This document shows positions 46,561-61,561 of a stretch of 64,000 bases of DNA, in pieces; the first letter of the stretch is position 1, and each line of letters begins with the position of its first letter. A program made the translations under genes and the position numbers. The notes beneath the pieces were generated by a model, which was not told where the DNA came from, did no database searches, and worked only from the letters and a program-made list of their open reading frames with translations. This stretch comes from Glandiceps talaboti. Taxonomy: Eukaryota; Hemichordata; Enteropneusta; Spengelidae. The stretch spans positions 23,389,842 to 23,453,841 of the forward strand of contig NC_135549.1 of NCBI RefSeq assembly GCF_964340395.1. The letters run 5' to 3'.

Positions 46561-49065
46561 GGGTTAGCAAATAGTGCAATAAAAAGCCAAACATGTACAT
46601 GGATAATGCATCATAATGCATGTTCCGACCCAAAATATTAATAATAATAACATGACCCCAGGAACATGACACGCCAAATCCTATCAAAAAAAGAATGTCC
46701 CTGTAACTGGAACCATTTTCTTTTCCAGAAATATTTTATTTTCGACCTAATTATACTGTTGCACTTACTGAGGCATGTTTTATCGCCCAGTTATCAAACT
46801 GTTATCCAGCAAGTGAAAAGATGGCCGGAAGCGAGACTCAACCAGGGACACACCGAACAGTATACATAGTATACCAAGCTAGGCCAGACTAGATGTCCAC
46901 CAACCCTACTACACTTTGAACTTCTTCCGCTTTGTAAATTGTAGTGGAAAACCGACCTGACGCACGCTCAAGTTTACCTCGTCGCCATGGAAATGTAGCC
47001 GAACATGATAAAGGCATCCTGGAACCTGCGACTTTGTACTACCAAACTGCGCCGCGTCAGGCTGCGGCTGGTGTTCATCGACCCGGTTACAAAACCATAC
47101 CTGCACTTTACAAACTGACAGTGTGTTGACAAAGGAGTAAACAGAGTAAATACATCGCCTACCTTATTTACGACTGCCTATAGGCTATAGTGCTACATAC
47201 ACTCAAAACATCAAGCCAGTGCAAACACACATAGTGTCAACCGTGACAATATAGGTAGACGGCTAATTCGGCTAATCAGAAGGACTGAACCTTTCCATAA
47301 TGAAGGTTTGGTGAATTTATCAAAGGGCAAAATGTTAACAAAATAATTAGTTCGAGCTACTTGTGCTTCCAAGCCAACACTAGTTTGTGGGTCAAAGGTT
47401 AAAAGTCTACTCTTTATACTCCTAGCGAGCGAATTTATATTAGATTTACAGAGAACATAAATGTTTTAAATAAGGTTTTATCAATTATTAAGAGCGAATC
47501 ATAACATTGTGGTGAACACAAGGGAGTCGATTATAAAAATGTATAACTTTGTTGCCTAATAAATAGTTGAATATGTGGTATAAATACTAAATGTGCCACA
47601 CTGTACTATGATCAACACACAAACACGGTGTTCTTATCACTACACGGCATCGCGATAATTAGGTATCATCACGTACCACTGTTGCTATCATAAAACGTGT
47701 ATCGAAGGCTAACAACGATGTGTTTTTTTCGTACAAGAAACAGCCCCGTTATTAAACCACTGGCTTTCTTTTATTCATGTATTATTTTTACTTGCATATT
47801 ATGTACCTGAAACGTGTTACAGCAGTGATCCTTATCCGAGTGAAAGTTACCATATTTTGGTAACTAAAATTTGATACGTTATATTAGTGATAGAAAACAC
47901 TCCGACCAGACATATCAGTATGCCATTATTATGATCAACACATTTATGATATTGACATCAAACAAAACAGTCACGTGACATCGCAATGTACCAATGTTAG
48001 TAAAAACACTTTGACAAGAATCATTACTGAGGTAAAATGAGATGAATCGACCAACTCTTCCAATTAAAAGGTCAAGGTTGAAATAGCTATAAAATGTACC
48101 ATTTCAAATGTCGTATTATTCAAATCTGATATTTATTCACACCAAGCAAATTTTCACCCCAAGGCAACGTTAGTATTATGTTGATGATTTCAGGAGGCGG
48201 AAATATTGATGACAGCGTCAACACAGATGTGATAGAATAATTGGATAATTCATCATCACATCAGGGTATATGGCAATTTTTTTTTATGTTTATGATAACT
48301 GTGTGTCACCATCTGCTTGGGCTCAAAAAGAATATTTCATCTGCAGTGTAAAAGTATCTATAACAGCATTATCGACCTCACCACAATACTGGATTGCCAG
48401 AATCTCATCTCTACTCCTGTAGGTCATATATAGCCACTTTGCACAGACACTCGTGATGGTGAAGTAAAATGAAAATTTATGGTCCTACGGAGTTGTGCTA
48501 AGTAGCAATAAACAACGAATTATTATACGGTCATCAGATGACTGTAGATTCAGTGAAAGATTGGTCGTCGCATTTGCTTAGCTGTATTAAACCAGAACCA
48601 CTCGCTAATGAATAAACCTCGCTAATTCTAAACTTTGGATTATATTAGTGAGTGGTTACACGGTCGCAAACACTTGAACGACGACGAGGCTAGGGCAGGC
48701 GTGCAGCGTACATGTTGTAGCTCATCTACTCGTTACTAGTATCTACGACGAGATATACGAGCTGAGATAGAGTGAGCTCGTTTTCAGTTTTATGAAATAC
48801 TTGACAGGCAGATGAACAATGATTGATCATGACACTACATTTACTTGATGGATGCAAGACATATATTGAAAGGTCTCTGGTTAGCCATCCTTCCAACTTG
48901 GAGTTTTATCACGTGCCTGGCATCTTCAATCCAAACATAACTGGTTTTTTTCTCTCTCAGCAAAAAAATGTTATTTACTTTTTTAAAAAATCATATCAAA
49001 CATTACGAAACTTAGCACCACGATGTGCGAGGCCACATACGAATTATTGCTGGAATGTGATAACA
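46561..49065. other. No supported gene; one CpG-rich patch
   Basis: 46800-47120 is CpG-richer and has partly open frames on both strands (for example LHFHGDEVNLSVRQVGFPLQ on minus, with a possible donor GACGAG|GTAAAC), but none is clearly coding. It might be a distant 5'UTR exon or promoter for the larger EGF gene, or an old gene relic. Another CpG-rich patch is at 48650-48780. Confidence 0.3.
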
Positions 49066-50053
<988 letters not shown>

Positions 50054-50364
50054 TGGTGATGAAGGTTGATCATTGCATGATATGAAACACTACGGGTGAA
50101 CAGTTAAGAGGAAACTTAATGTCTTTTTTCGAAATGGATCGGTGGGTTGGCATTTTATCATCATAATTAAAATTGAATGAACTTCCAATCCTTAGTTTTC
50201 GTTAAATATAGACAAGTTTTCCATCTGGGAAATACTACATAGCTCGAGTAGGCCATTGTGGATTTGAAGTTCCTATATGACTATATATTATTATATACTT
50301 GCTGGGTATACACGCTGTCTCAAATGTTTAGTAAATCAGTCACATAGTAATTGTATATTGTAAA

Positions 50365-51510
50365 TTAAAGTACGTGCATTACGAGATGACATTTCCGCTT
50401 TTCTAGATTCTAGAAATCTTGCCATTTGGGTAAATCTATATTTTTTTTATTTACCTCATCAGTCTGCAAATCATTAACCTACCATTCAAAAACTTCGCTA
50501 TGCGAAATCAGGTCTTTGTGTTTTAAAAAAGTTTAATCCAGTACATTGAATGTGCTACGATATGTATGTTAGGGTTGTGCAATATTTCCAGGAAACCAAG
50601 CAGTATGGCGTATGTTACATGTAGCCTAGATACACTTATTTGTGAAATGTGATAAAATATTAATTTCCGTTTTGACGAAGATACTTTGGGATCCTGGCAT
50701 AATTATGAAAAGGGTTATGCAGGATACAAATACGTACACGAAATACTAGTACATTCAGGCAAACATCGAAGGAAAAGATAACTATTGGATGTTTTTTTTT
50801 ACCGTTTGAAGTTTTCCATAGTAATCAATCCATTCCCTGACATCAGGGAGCTCGGAGAAGGATCGTGATATGCCCGCCAAAACTTATATCTAGTTAATCT
50901 CAAGAGTGCTCTCAGACCATGTCACTATCAGTCGCGGAGTAAATTAAAGTACGTGCATTACCACTATGATATTTCCGCTCGAATCTCTAGATTCTAAGAA
51001 CATCGCATGTCGGTAAAACTAGTAATAAGGCCTGTGTTGACCTACAATATATAACAACAGTCGTTTAACTATTAACCTAGACTTAGAGTTCTAAATCTAC
51101 CATATACGATCGAAGCCTTTTTTTTTCGAATTTTTATTTCTTTTTACCTCTCTACTTTTTCTTCGTTTATCCGTTATCTTTGTAATAATATATTATGAGT
51201 ATACTATAGCATTTATTTACAGACAGAATGGACTTTTAACACTTCCGGGAAACCAAGCCTCGGAACATGACGTATGTGTAGGTACATACGCCTATTTCGG
51301 AAATACGGTAAGTAACGCGGTTTTCCGCTTGCCAAAGATACGGCGTGGGGATCTTATTGGTTGGCAAAAGGGCTATGCGTGGTGTACATGTACGGAATAA
51401 ATTCAGGCAAACTGAATCGAACTGAATTTATGTCATAAGAATATGCTATTCAGGCAAACATAAGAAAAGAAGATATTTTTTTTAATGTGTTTTACGTTTT
51501 GAAGTTCTAC
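50365..51510. repeat. Diverged ~570-bp tandem duplication
   Basis: TTAAAGTACGTGCATTAC, ATTTCCGCT, TCTAGATTCTA, GGAAACCAAGC, GGCGTATGT/GACGTATGT, AAAGGGTTATGC/AAAGGGCTATGC, TTCAGGCAAACAT and GTTTGAAGTT occur in order in 50365-50820 and again in 50942-51510. Divergence is high, so the duplication is old. Confidence 0.65.
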
Positions 51511-51893
51511 ATACAATCACGCGCTTAGTTAATTTATTCACTACTTAGAAAATGTCTTCTATCAATACATGGAATACACATGAGTGACTCCTGTTACGTG
51601 AGTTATGTATGTCTGGGTGTCAAATGTATAAATTCCTACATTAGAATTAATTGAAGTTTTGGCATGTCAATATTGCAGTCTTTAGGAAGACAACTATATA
51701 AGAACAGCAAATATACCTAAAACAAACATGAAGGCGACTACGTGTGTTTTGTCTCGCTTCTCGATGTAGTTGTTAGGGAGGGTCCGACAACATTATACCC
51801 CTGGTACATGTACTTCTTGCAATTCTGTAGCTCATATCAAACACGTGGAAGGGATTTAGACTATACAAATTTGCAGACATTGGAACATGATGG

Positions 51894-53860
<1,967 letters not shown>

Positions 53861-53875
53861 AACGACATTGTAAAC

Positions 53876-54096
53876 AATGTTGTACAGTGGTGACCCCTAT
53901 CGACCGTGTGGCTTCTCTGAAGTACGACAAGCAGACGCGACTACAGACGGAGGGGAAGACTACATGCATGCCATCCCTGGATCGGCAGCGCCCATTTATA
54001 AGCCCCAGTCATCTCTTCTCGACACTTGGCGACAGATATGCACCAATTCCTTCAGCACAGATTCTTGAACCTCGTCGAGTGTTTGAAGGTGACTAA
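53876..54096 (+). other. Small GC-richer open stretch, possible exon, not recognised
   Basis: Two overlapping plus-strand frames remain open for more than 60 codons (one YSGDPYRPCGFSEVRQADAT..., one VVTPIDRVASLKYDKQTRLQ...EPRRVFEGD-stop). Base composition is more coding-like than the surroundings. CAATGTTGTACAG could be an acceptor, and AATAAA follows the second stop (54096). No family is recognised, and which frame, if either, is real cannot be decided. Confidence 0.2.
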
Positions 54097-54129
54097 ATAA
54101 ATGTGGGAGTCAAGTTACATTGCTAGAGT

Positions 54130-54400
54130 ACAAGTATCAACCTACCTCGGTCCGAGTCTTTACGAAACTGTACGTATCTTTGGATAACGTTTCAACGGTC
54201 TTCCGATTCCGTTTACTTCGCGGTAGTCAAGATGAAAATCACGTTATACATACGAACAACTCGAAAACACAAAAAATAGTCACAATATAACGATACGAGC
54301 GTCACGACACCACGTTATGTACACTAAGACTAACTACAACTCTGACAATGAGTTAAAGCGCATGCGTAGTAGTCCAAAGGCTCCAGTTTGACCTTCCGAG
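54130..54400 (-). promoter_or_regulatory. CpG-rich candidate promoter / 5'UTR exon on the minus strand
   Basis: CpG density rises here. AAAGCGCATGCGTAGTAG contains an NRF1-like GCGCATGCG core. On the minus strand GGACCGAG|GTAGGTTG at about 54150 could be a donor for a non-coding first exon of the larger EGF gene, whose coding exon 1 has an upstream acceptor 11 kb away. Context only; no transcript evidence. Confidence 0.2.
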
Positions 54401-55398
54401 GTCTAATTAGTTATAAAGCCTCAGAGGTCACTGTCCCCTCCGATTACAATGGGGGATTATGTAACTGTAAACAAGACCGATTGGCTGTCGCGGGTAACTT
54501 TATAGTGCACTGTAAACTGAAATAAAACGTTGTTCTAAATATATGGCTATAATTATATTTGTTGAATTATATTAGTTATTGATGGAATCATATATTATTA
54601 AAATTTATTTCTTATTAATTTTGCTCACATTCAATAGTGACAACAACACTCGACATTGTGAATAACACATTGGGTCTTGTGGATGTTATTACAAAAACTA
54701 AATGTGTGTATGTCGCCTTTTTAAAAAATAAAACCGCAATGATAGGAAACAGTAAAAACTAATAAAGCTGCAAGCCTTATTAAACGAAGGGAAAAAACAA
54801 TTTCTCTCTCTCTAGAGAGAAATAAAATAAGCTTTTGATGTGCAGCTCGGGCTGCTGTGATCAAGGTATATTAGAATGTCACGCAGCAATGGTCCATCAA
54901 TAATGATTAATGAAGCCCTCGGGTAGCGAGTACAATGTGAGTTTACACGTTACCTTACTTAATTAAGTCGATATGTAAGATTAGCGGTTAGACAGGTAAC
55001 GATATTGAGCGATAATGTACACCTGTGACACTAACATTGAATGCACGTCATATATATAGTGGAGCGTTCTACGTTCAAACCTGTACGTATACATTAGATA
55101 TTGTAAATCCCAGCACCGTGCCGCGGTCCAACGCTATAAATCGTTTATTAGCCCTTTTGTGGTAATGTGACTCACGTGGAATCACATGCGTTCCATAAGC
55201 GCAAATTTTCTAATGTGCTGACTCGCGAGTGTTATGTTTTACTGGGAGAAAAATGTGTACAGCGATTACATATCACGTACAAGTTCAAGTTGAAGCAATG
55301 TAAAGAGTTGTCGACAACTGTCGTATTACAGCATACAACATGTATATCGTTATTACCGTCCCATTGTATGTTTTCACATGATGCCTCCCGCCATTTAC

Positions 55399-55442
<44 letters not shown>

Positions 55443-55884
55443 TTCATTCATTTTATTGCATCCCTTTTGTATCAGGGGCTCACTAAGCATCGTTAGGAGC
55501 AGCACTTACTGAAAATTAAAATACACACACTACTAAAAAATTAGAGAAGATATGACTAGTATAATCACATAATTATTACATTGTTGAAAATAACATTTCA
55601 CGTTTCCCTTTGATTTAGAACCGATGTTGCAGTACGCACAGCGTTGACGTTTAATATAAATTCGTCACGGTTAACACGTTGAATTGAGTCTCGAGTTTAC
55701 TCTACATGACTGTTTAAATGTGGGAATGCTATGATAATCAACTGCATACTGTATACGTAATACATGTACCGCAAAACAAACTGACTGTTATATATTCATT
55801 AAAGACATCACGTTTTTAAAAAAAAATTACTTATGCACATATTTTCATAACTGTTGCTGTTAATTTTGAAGTATTTACATGTAG
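54401..55884. other. No gene recognised
   Basis: AT-rich sequence with a CTCTCTCTAGAGAGA palindrome near 54805 and (TTAT)n at 55401-55445. Confidence 0.4.
55401..55445. repeat. (TTAT)n microsatellite
   Basis: About eleven TTAT units. Confidence 0.93.
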
Positions 55885-56180
55885 TTAGGGAGCCCTTAGC
55901 AGTTACAGGGGGGGGGGGGATTCAAACCCGGTCTGTGGTGTGAAATGTGACCCTCCCCCAGTCCATAATTATTTGATTTGACAAACATTTGTTCTGGGAG
56001 AGACATACTTTACAGATAGGAATTAATGAGGAGAAGAAAAGTAAAGTTTTAAAACATGACCCACCCCTCTGTTTACATATTTTTCAAAGACATGGTAAAA
56101 TGCTGTCGAATATGAAAAGGGACACGAGTCTTAGAATCAATGTTACTGTTGTCACCACATTGGTAATTTTAAAGACGTAA
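55885..56180. mobile_element. G-run-rich non-autonomous element, opposite orientation to 28204-28988
   Basis: TTAGGGAGCCCTTAGCAGTT, ACAGGGGGG, AAACCCGGTCTGTGGTGTGA and AATGTGACCCTCCCCC match, inverted, the right end of the element at 28204-28988. The right limit is uncertain. Confidence 0.45.
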
Positions 56181-56199
56181 GGATAAATAAAAAAGTAGC

Positions 56200-56597
56200 G
56201 TGTTTCCGATAACTTTAAGCCACCGACCCTAACTATTTTTTTTTTTACATCATCATCATGGAAAAATGTACGACAATTTACTTATATTTCCCCGTAGATG
56301 TTCTTGCCAGAGTATTTTTGGTTACTTTAAAAAAAACTCACATTCGAATTCCAGAGAGAAACGGTGTCATGTCAGCATATAACAGCTAGCACAGTCTGCA
56401 TATTATGTTTGTCTATTTCTGAATCACATGATTGTCTTCATTTATTTATTTTACACCTCATCAACTGTTACAGAAATATTGTGACCAACGAGCATCTTGT
56501 TTTGGGGTCGAAGTAATTAATAAAAATAAAATGTTAAATAAAATAGAATCCCAACCTACCTACCGTAATTTCTGAAGTCATGTTATCGGAAACAAAA
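56200..56597. mobile_element. MITE-like element, 'GTGTTTCCGRTAAC' family, copy B
   Basis: The ends GTGTTTCCGATAAC and GTTATCGGAAAC are inverted repeats. The left sub-end CCACCGACCCTAACTA and interior blocks match copy A at 30810-31614, but it is about half the length and lacks the CAA array. Confidence 0.6.
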
Positions 56598-57955
56598 CTT
56601 TTATTTAACTATACTACGAGCACCGCAGTGCACACTGCATTGTTACCATGGATGTAATTGGCAGAGCTCGAGCTGAAGGCCTGAACTCCAAAAGCCTAGA
56701 CAGGCGCGCTACTCACATTGTCTGGACCGATCGGTCAACACCCTCGGCTCACTTCACCACAATATCGATCCCCAATATCTTACCACACCTTTCCCTTAAT
56801 TTCATGTGAGATCCACTCCTCTTCTCAACTGAGTCGTGTTTGCAGTGGCACAGCACTGCTCACTGACATGGCGCCCTCTATAGTCGGATAGATTTTCGTA
56901 ATAGAATAGAATAGAATTCCGTAATGCTCTCGTCACACCAACATGAACACAGTTAGAATTAACCAACTTTGACTAAAAATATAATACTCAGGAAAATAAT
57001 AAAACTGATAATTATCGAAAATATTTCGTGCCAGGACGATGAACCTTCATTCAATTCCAAGCATCAAACAAAGTCGTCACCTTGTGTAAACCTTGATATT
57101 TCCGAGTTCTTTCATTGATTAGTTCAATTAAAAATAAGACAGGGACAAATAAGGAAGACAAAATGGTTTTTGTTTTATATCCAGGGAAACGTGAGCAGGT
57201 GGGAATAATTGACCCAAATAGTGATTTCTTGTCGAGAGAATGATGATTTCATCCACAGCCCATCATGAGGCGCTCGAAAAATTATCTTTTTAATTGTGAT
57301 TCCGATAGCATGGCCTCATGATCAGAAAATAGGGTTGGTAGGTCCGGAAATTATTTCATTTTATCTTTTTAATTGTTTGAATGTTCACAACTGGTACATC
57401 GCCTACCACATGAGGACGCTGGCAAAGCCTGCACCCCACGCTAAATATAATCGTATATACGAGGTAGTAGTTCTATCATACTGGGGAACCTTACAAATAC
57501 CACCATTCTTACTAAACATTCGGTTATTAGATAGATACTTTTATTATAAGATAGAATATTGATACACATCGTGTAAAGTTTCCCTATAACTGATGTAGAT
57601 TTAATCAAATCATTAACACAGTATTAAAAGTCCCCATAAGATGTAAAAATGACAGTAAGACCCAGTTTTAGTAAAAGCACAGGGGCTTGGAATTGGCCTT
57701 ATTTGTTTACATATATTTGTTTACAAATATTTACTTTTTTGCATAAAAAATATATTTTCCTCACAAGATACCATGTAATGAAGTAATGATTTGGAAAAAC
57801 TTCTGTTGTGTTTTTCCTCCCCCTCAACCGATGATCCTTCCTCGACCCCTCTTCCCATGAAGAAGGTCTTTTGTCATGATAAGAGGGAACCAGGAAGGGT
57901 CACTGGTTGAGGGCGCTCAGTAGAACTTATAACAAATTAATAAGGTAGTCATGGT
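56598..57955. other. No gene recognised
   Basis: Includes a short (AATAG)n near 56905. Nothing coding could be supported up to the inverted repeat. Confidence 0.4.
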
Positions 57956-58942
57956 AATAAAATATATGACATGTAGTTCCTTCTTGATCTTCCGATCAAG
58001 TTTTTGGCGAAGAAAATATCGTTCATATTATTGTGTATTCTTGCGGTTTGTTTGCGGTTCATTTGTTGCACAGCAACGTGACTATGACGCTGTTACTAAC
58101 ACAACATCAGGCAACATTGCTCCTTAAAAACAAATAAGTTGGATTAGAAGATAGTATATATGCGCAAGCTCAGACATGGTAGCTGTGTAATTACAGTCAC
58201 AGGATCACAGCCAACCTAAAACTTGGATTGTAATGAGAAGTTTATGTTGTATTGTGTTTGTTAGGCTCATCTTGTATTCTGTAATATGTTAATTGCTAAG
58301 TACGCCTGCATAATATATGTTATAGAGGTAGGCCTACTACCACATCATAAAAGTCCTGCTTATTGACGTCGCATGGACGTATAATGCCACCGTGAAAACC
58401 AAGTGTCACGCGTCAGTAACATGGTGATATGTGTACACGTAATCGTACATAAAGACAAAGTTAGCCATAATAGTACTTTCTTGTAATGTTACCTCGTAAA
58501 CAACCTGTACATTGATAGTAGCTTTGCGAAATGTGTCCTACGTAAGTTCTTCATGGTACTACATAAGACATACAAAGGTGACACTAGTATTACGAACAGT
58601 TGCATCTTGGATATCGTATGATGCATGCTGGCTGTGTAGCAAACAAATATGTCAACGTTTTGGCGAATTCGTAACTGTTTGCCTTTAGTGGACGGTCATT
58701 TTTAACTGACTTGCAGGTGTTAAACATCATGGATTTTCTCAAACTGTCCTCAGGCCCTTCCCCCCAACCCAATGACCAAAGTAAAAGTGGTACCCACCCA
58801 GAAAAGACCACACTTTCCGATTTAACCCTCACATGTGTAAATATTTGACAATTATAGCTTAGAAGGAAAGGCATGCCATATTAAATATGTTCTTACATTC
58901 CATCTAATTCCTAATTTCAGGTAAATACGTATATTTAGCAAG

Positions 58943-58991
58943 ATGTTGAAGTGGACTGTCATGTTGTTGTTTTTTATTGCCCTCTCCATTG
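58943..58991 (+). CDS. Ly6/uPAR-like gene (left copy), exon 1: signal peptide
   Basis: ATG at 58943 gives MLKWTVMLLFFIALSI and one base before the donor CCATTG|GTAAGT, phase 1. This is a compact, strongly hydrophobic signal peptide. Upstream, CCTAATTTCAG at 58910-58920 may be the acceptor of a preceding 5'UTR intron. The donor region is reiterated downstream as a minisatellite (58977-59345), giving several decoy GTAAGT/GTGAGT sites. Confidence 0.75.
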
Positions 58992-59345
58992 GTAAGTAGC
59001 AGTCCTAGTTGTTCCATGAAATTCCATTGGTAAGTACAATTGTTAGCACTGCCCTCTGATCAGTACATAGTGGTGCTGGCTATCCTGTCTCCATCAGTAT
59101 CCATGCAAGTCATCCTATTTATAAATATCAATGATAATTATATTTTAGTAGCAGTGCGCTTTTTACTGACCATCAGTATATGTCAGAGCCGGCTGCCCTT
59201 TTGTTGGTGAGTATCAGTGCTGGCTGCCCCTTTCGGTAGTGAGTATCAGTGCTAGCTGCCCTCTTATTAGTGAGTATCGGTGCAGGCAGCCCTTTTATTG
59301 GGGAGTACAGTGCTGGCTGCCCTGTGTATACTTATTTTGAGTGTC
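58977..59345. repeat. ~31-bp minisatellite derived from the exon 1 end and splice donor (left arm)
   Basis: Units follow TGCCCTYTTATTGGTGAGTA plus TCAGTGCTGGC. The first recognisable unit is the end of exon 1 itself (TTGCCCTCTCCATTGGTAAGTAGCAGT). Later clear units start near 59189, 59220, 59252 and 59285. Each carries GTGAGTA, GTAAGTA or a decayed version. Confidence 0.7.
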
Positions 59346-60019
59346 AGAGCTGGCTGCACTTTCCATCCATAAGGAAGGAAGGAAGGGAGTAAGTAAGGAA
59401 GCAAGCAAGCAAGCAAGTACGTACTATTTCTGGTTCCCATTTCTATTTGTAAATGTCAGTTATGGTAGTTGCCCGGCGTTTAATTGGTAAGACTTAAAAT
59501 GCCAGTGTTGGTACCCCGGTGATGATCAATCGTCCCTATTTAAAATCATCCTAATTAAACTCGTCCCTTCAATTTACAATTGTATAATGTTCAACTCATC
59601 CCAATTTTAATCCGTTCCACTGCAGCCCTGTGACAGGCCTTCCCATTGCACATGTTGTCTGTCAGCTAGTACTTGGTGCGCTGTCCTATTGCTGCAAGTA
59701 TAAATACTGGTCGTACTAGGGGCAAGTATATCAGGGATAGGGAATGTGTATTTTAGAGAGATTGTGTTAGAGGGGTTGGATTAAAAATGTGATAATGTAT
59801 TGACTCTACGTCCCCTTTGTACATGATCATAAACAGCGCCATCTATCACCGCGTGAACAAGACTAAAAGTTTGCACTCAGTCGAAAGCTGTCATTTTATC
59901 AAATAATGCTGTGTGCATTGGTTACAATTTTAGTACTCACGAGAATGTTACACATTGCTTTTAGTAAATTATAATATTGAGTGATATACAAATATTTCTC
60001 TCACTTTGATTACTCGCAG

Positions 60020-60141
60020 ACAATGCTGTATCAATACAATGTTACTCCTGTACTAATTTTGTTGGAACCGAATTCGGTGGAGAATGTATAAAGCCAGACT
60101 CTACTACCGATACAGTGGCTAATTGTGCCACCTCTTGTAAG
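60020..60141 (+). CDS. Ly6/uPAR-like gene (left copy), exon 2: N-terminal half of a three-finger domain
   Basis: The acceptor GATTACTCGCAG opens a phase-1 frame of 41 residues ending at AAG|GTAATT in phase 0: DNAVSIQCYSCTNFVGTEFG, then GECIKPDSTTDTVANCATSC and K. The motif IQCYSC a few residues after the signal peptide, then spaced cysteines ending C-x3-C, is the start of a Ly6/uPAR (LU, three-finger) fold, usually extracellular and often GPI-anchored. The second half with the final CN motif should be in a later exon. None was found in the 364 bases left before the arm ends, so the gene either uses the spacer or is truncated. Confidence 0.72.
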
Positions 60142-60505
60142 GTAATTCTTTTAAATACTAGTAAATTTACCTCCCACAAACGTGGGGCGGGCGGGGCGGG
60201 GGTTGGGGGTGGGGGGAGGGAGGAGATAGACATGTCTCCCTGTTTCTTATCGGTATCCTAAATCGAATTATAAGAAATTCAGTATGTAAGCTTATAAATA
60301 TTCTTTACAGTTATTGCTATCATTGCTAAATGATTAGATTTTGATTAAAAATGCATATTTTCAAATTAGCTTAATTTACATAATTGTGAATATGGTAGTA
60401 TGATGCATTTGTGCTTTTCACTATTTGTTCTGCTTCATTTTTGCCTTAGGCCTAAAATAAATTGTGTGGTTTCGATTACGCTCAATTTTAGAATAGGTGG
60501 GGGAT

Positions 60506-61197
60506 GGGGTAGGTAGATTTCTTTTCGGGGGGGGGGGGTTCATATGTGAGTATCTAGTTCAGTTACTATACTATACTATACTATACTATGCTTTCCGTTG
60601 TTTTCCATTTGGTCTCTGTGTTATTGGTTTCTTCCCATGGCCCATCAGATGTACAGCCATTACAGATTGGAAGAACAGTTTAATGTTGTCTTTTCAAGTT
60701 GATGTCAGTTCCCGCATCCATTGCTTCTCGCGAGACTTCACAATTTTCGTGATTTTAGCATTTTATTCTCGAATACGTTAAAAATGTTTAGGGTCGGCAG
60801 TGAAAAACTAGGTGGCGTAAAATGTCGATGGGAGTGCTTATGTTGTATTTCTTCATTTTTACTTTAAAGCTAACGCTAGCGTTATCATCCATAAGTGATA
60901 TACCAGATGGTGATGACGCTGCGTTTTACTCTTGTTACGACGCTGAATTGGGCGGCTGCAATGTTAACCCGTGTTCAGCGGTAAACTTTAGACTCGCCCG
61001 GTTAGCAATCAGAGAGGTACCGATTTCACGAAACAGTGCTCTGTAAAAGAAGAAACTCACAAAGACACAAATATTACTTTTGTGTTGAATGACTTATACG
61101 ATTTGCAGCATGGGGAACTATTTGCTTCAGCTCCAGTCAATTACAGTTAATTATCAAAGTTCTTTCGAGTAATTTCAGCTCAGCTCACAATTTCTCA
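60506..61197. other. Spacer of the large inverted repeat
   Basis: Single-copy centre of the inverted repeat. It has a G11 run near 60528, (CTATA)n near 60567-60590, and TTTAGGGTCGGC at 60788, which resembles an end of the GTGTTTCCGRTAAC MITE family. It also holds one open frame (60822-61046). Confidence 0.6.
60822..61046 (+). CDS. Hypothetical secreted-peptide-like ORF in the spacer
   Basis: 74 codons: MSMGVLMLYFFIFTLKLTLA, then LSSISDIPDGDD, CYDAELGGCNVNPC and a basic end. The N-terminus is signal-peptide like, with a small acidic cysteine segment after it. There are possible splice sites: TTTTACTTTAAAG before CTAACGCTAG, and CAGAGAG|GTACCG. No family is recognised, and it does not complete the Ly6-like domain. 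It could be an independent small gene, a first exon, or chance. Confidence 0.25.
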   Translation: MSMGVLMLYFFIFTLKLTLALSSISDIPDGDDAAFYSCYDAELGGCNVNPCSAVNFRLARLAIREVPISRNSAL

Positions 61198-61561
61198 ATC
61201 CCCCACCTATTCTAAAATTGAGCGTAATCGAAACCACACAATTTATTTTAGGCCTAAGGCAAAAATGAAGCAGAACAAATAGTGAAAAGCACAAATGCAT
61301 CATACTACCATATTCACAATTATGTAAATTAAGCTAATTTGAAAATATGCATTTTTAATCAAAATCTAATCATTTAGCAATGATAGCAATAACTGTAAAG
61401 AATATTTATAAGCTTACATACTGAATTTCTTATAATTCGATTTAGGATACCGATAAGAAACAGGGAGACATGTCTATCTCCTCCCTCCCCCCACCCCCAA
61501 CCCCCGCCCCACCCGCCCCACGTTTGTGGGAGGTAAATTTACTAGTATTTAAAAGAATTAC

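Larger units (their letters stand above)
57956..60505. repeat. Large inverted repeat, left arm (~2.55 kb)
   Basis: Reverse complement of 61198-63754. The inner part (about 58590-60505) is almost identical, including two long chance frames of 94 and 63 codons that are unchanged. The outer part (57956-58590) shows scattered substitutions and small indels. The inner limit is sharp: ...GGTGGGGGAT at 60505 against ATCCCCCACC at 61198. The spacer is 692 bases. Confidence 0.93.

Noticed and set aside
46909-47129. Overlapping open frames on both strands in a CpG-rich patch
   Set aside because: No domain and no clear splice context; frames on both strands are expected in GC-richer sequence. Kept only as a possible distal 5' exon.
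58590-58874. 94-codon frame found in both inverted arms
   Set aside because: It is antisense to the 5' flank of the Ly6-like gene, has no domain, and is identical only because the arms are identical.
60042-60233. 63-codon frame in both arms
   Set aside because: Antisense to the three-finger exon and a proline-rich artefact of a GC-rich tract.
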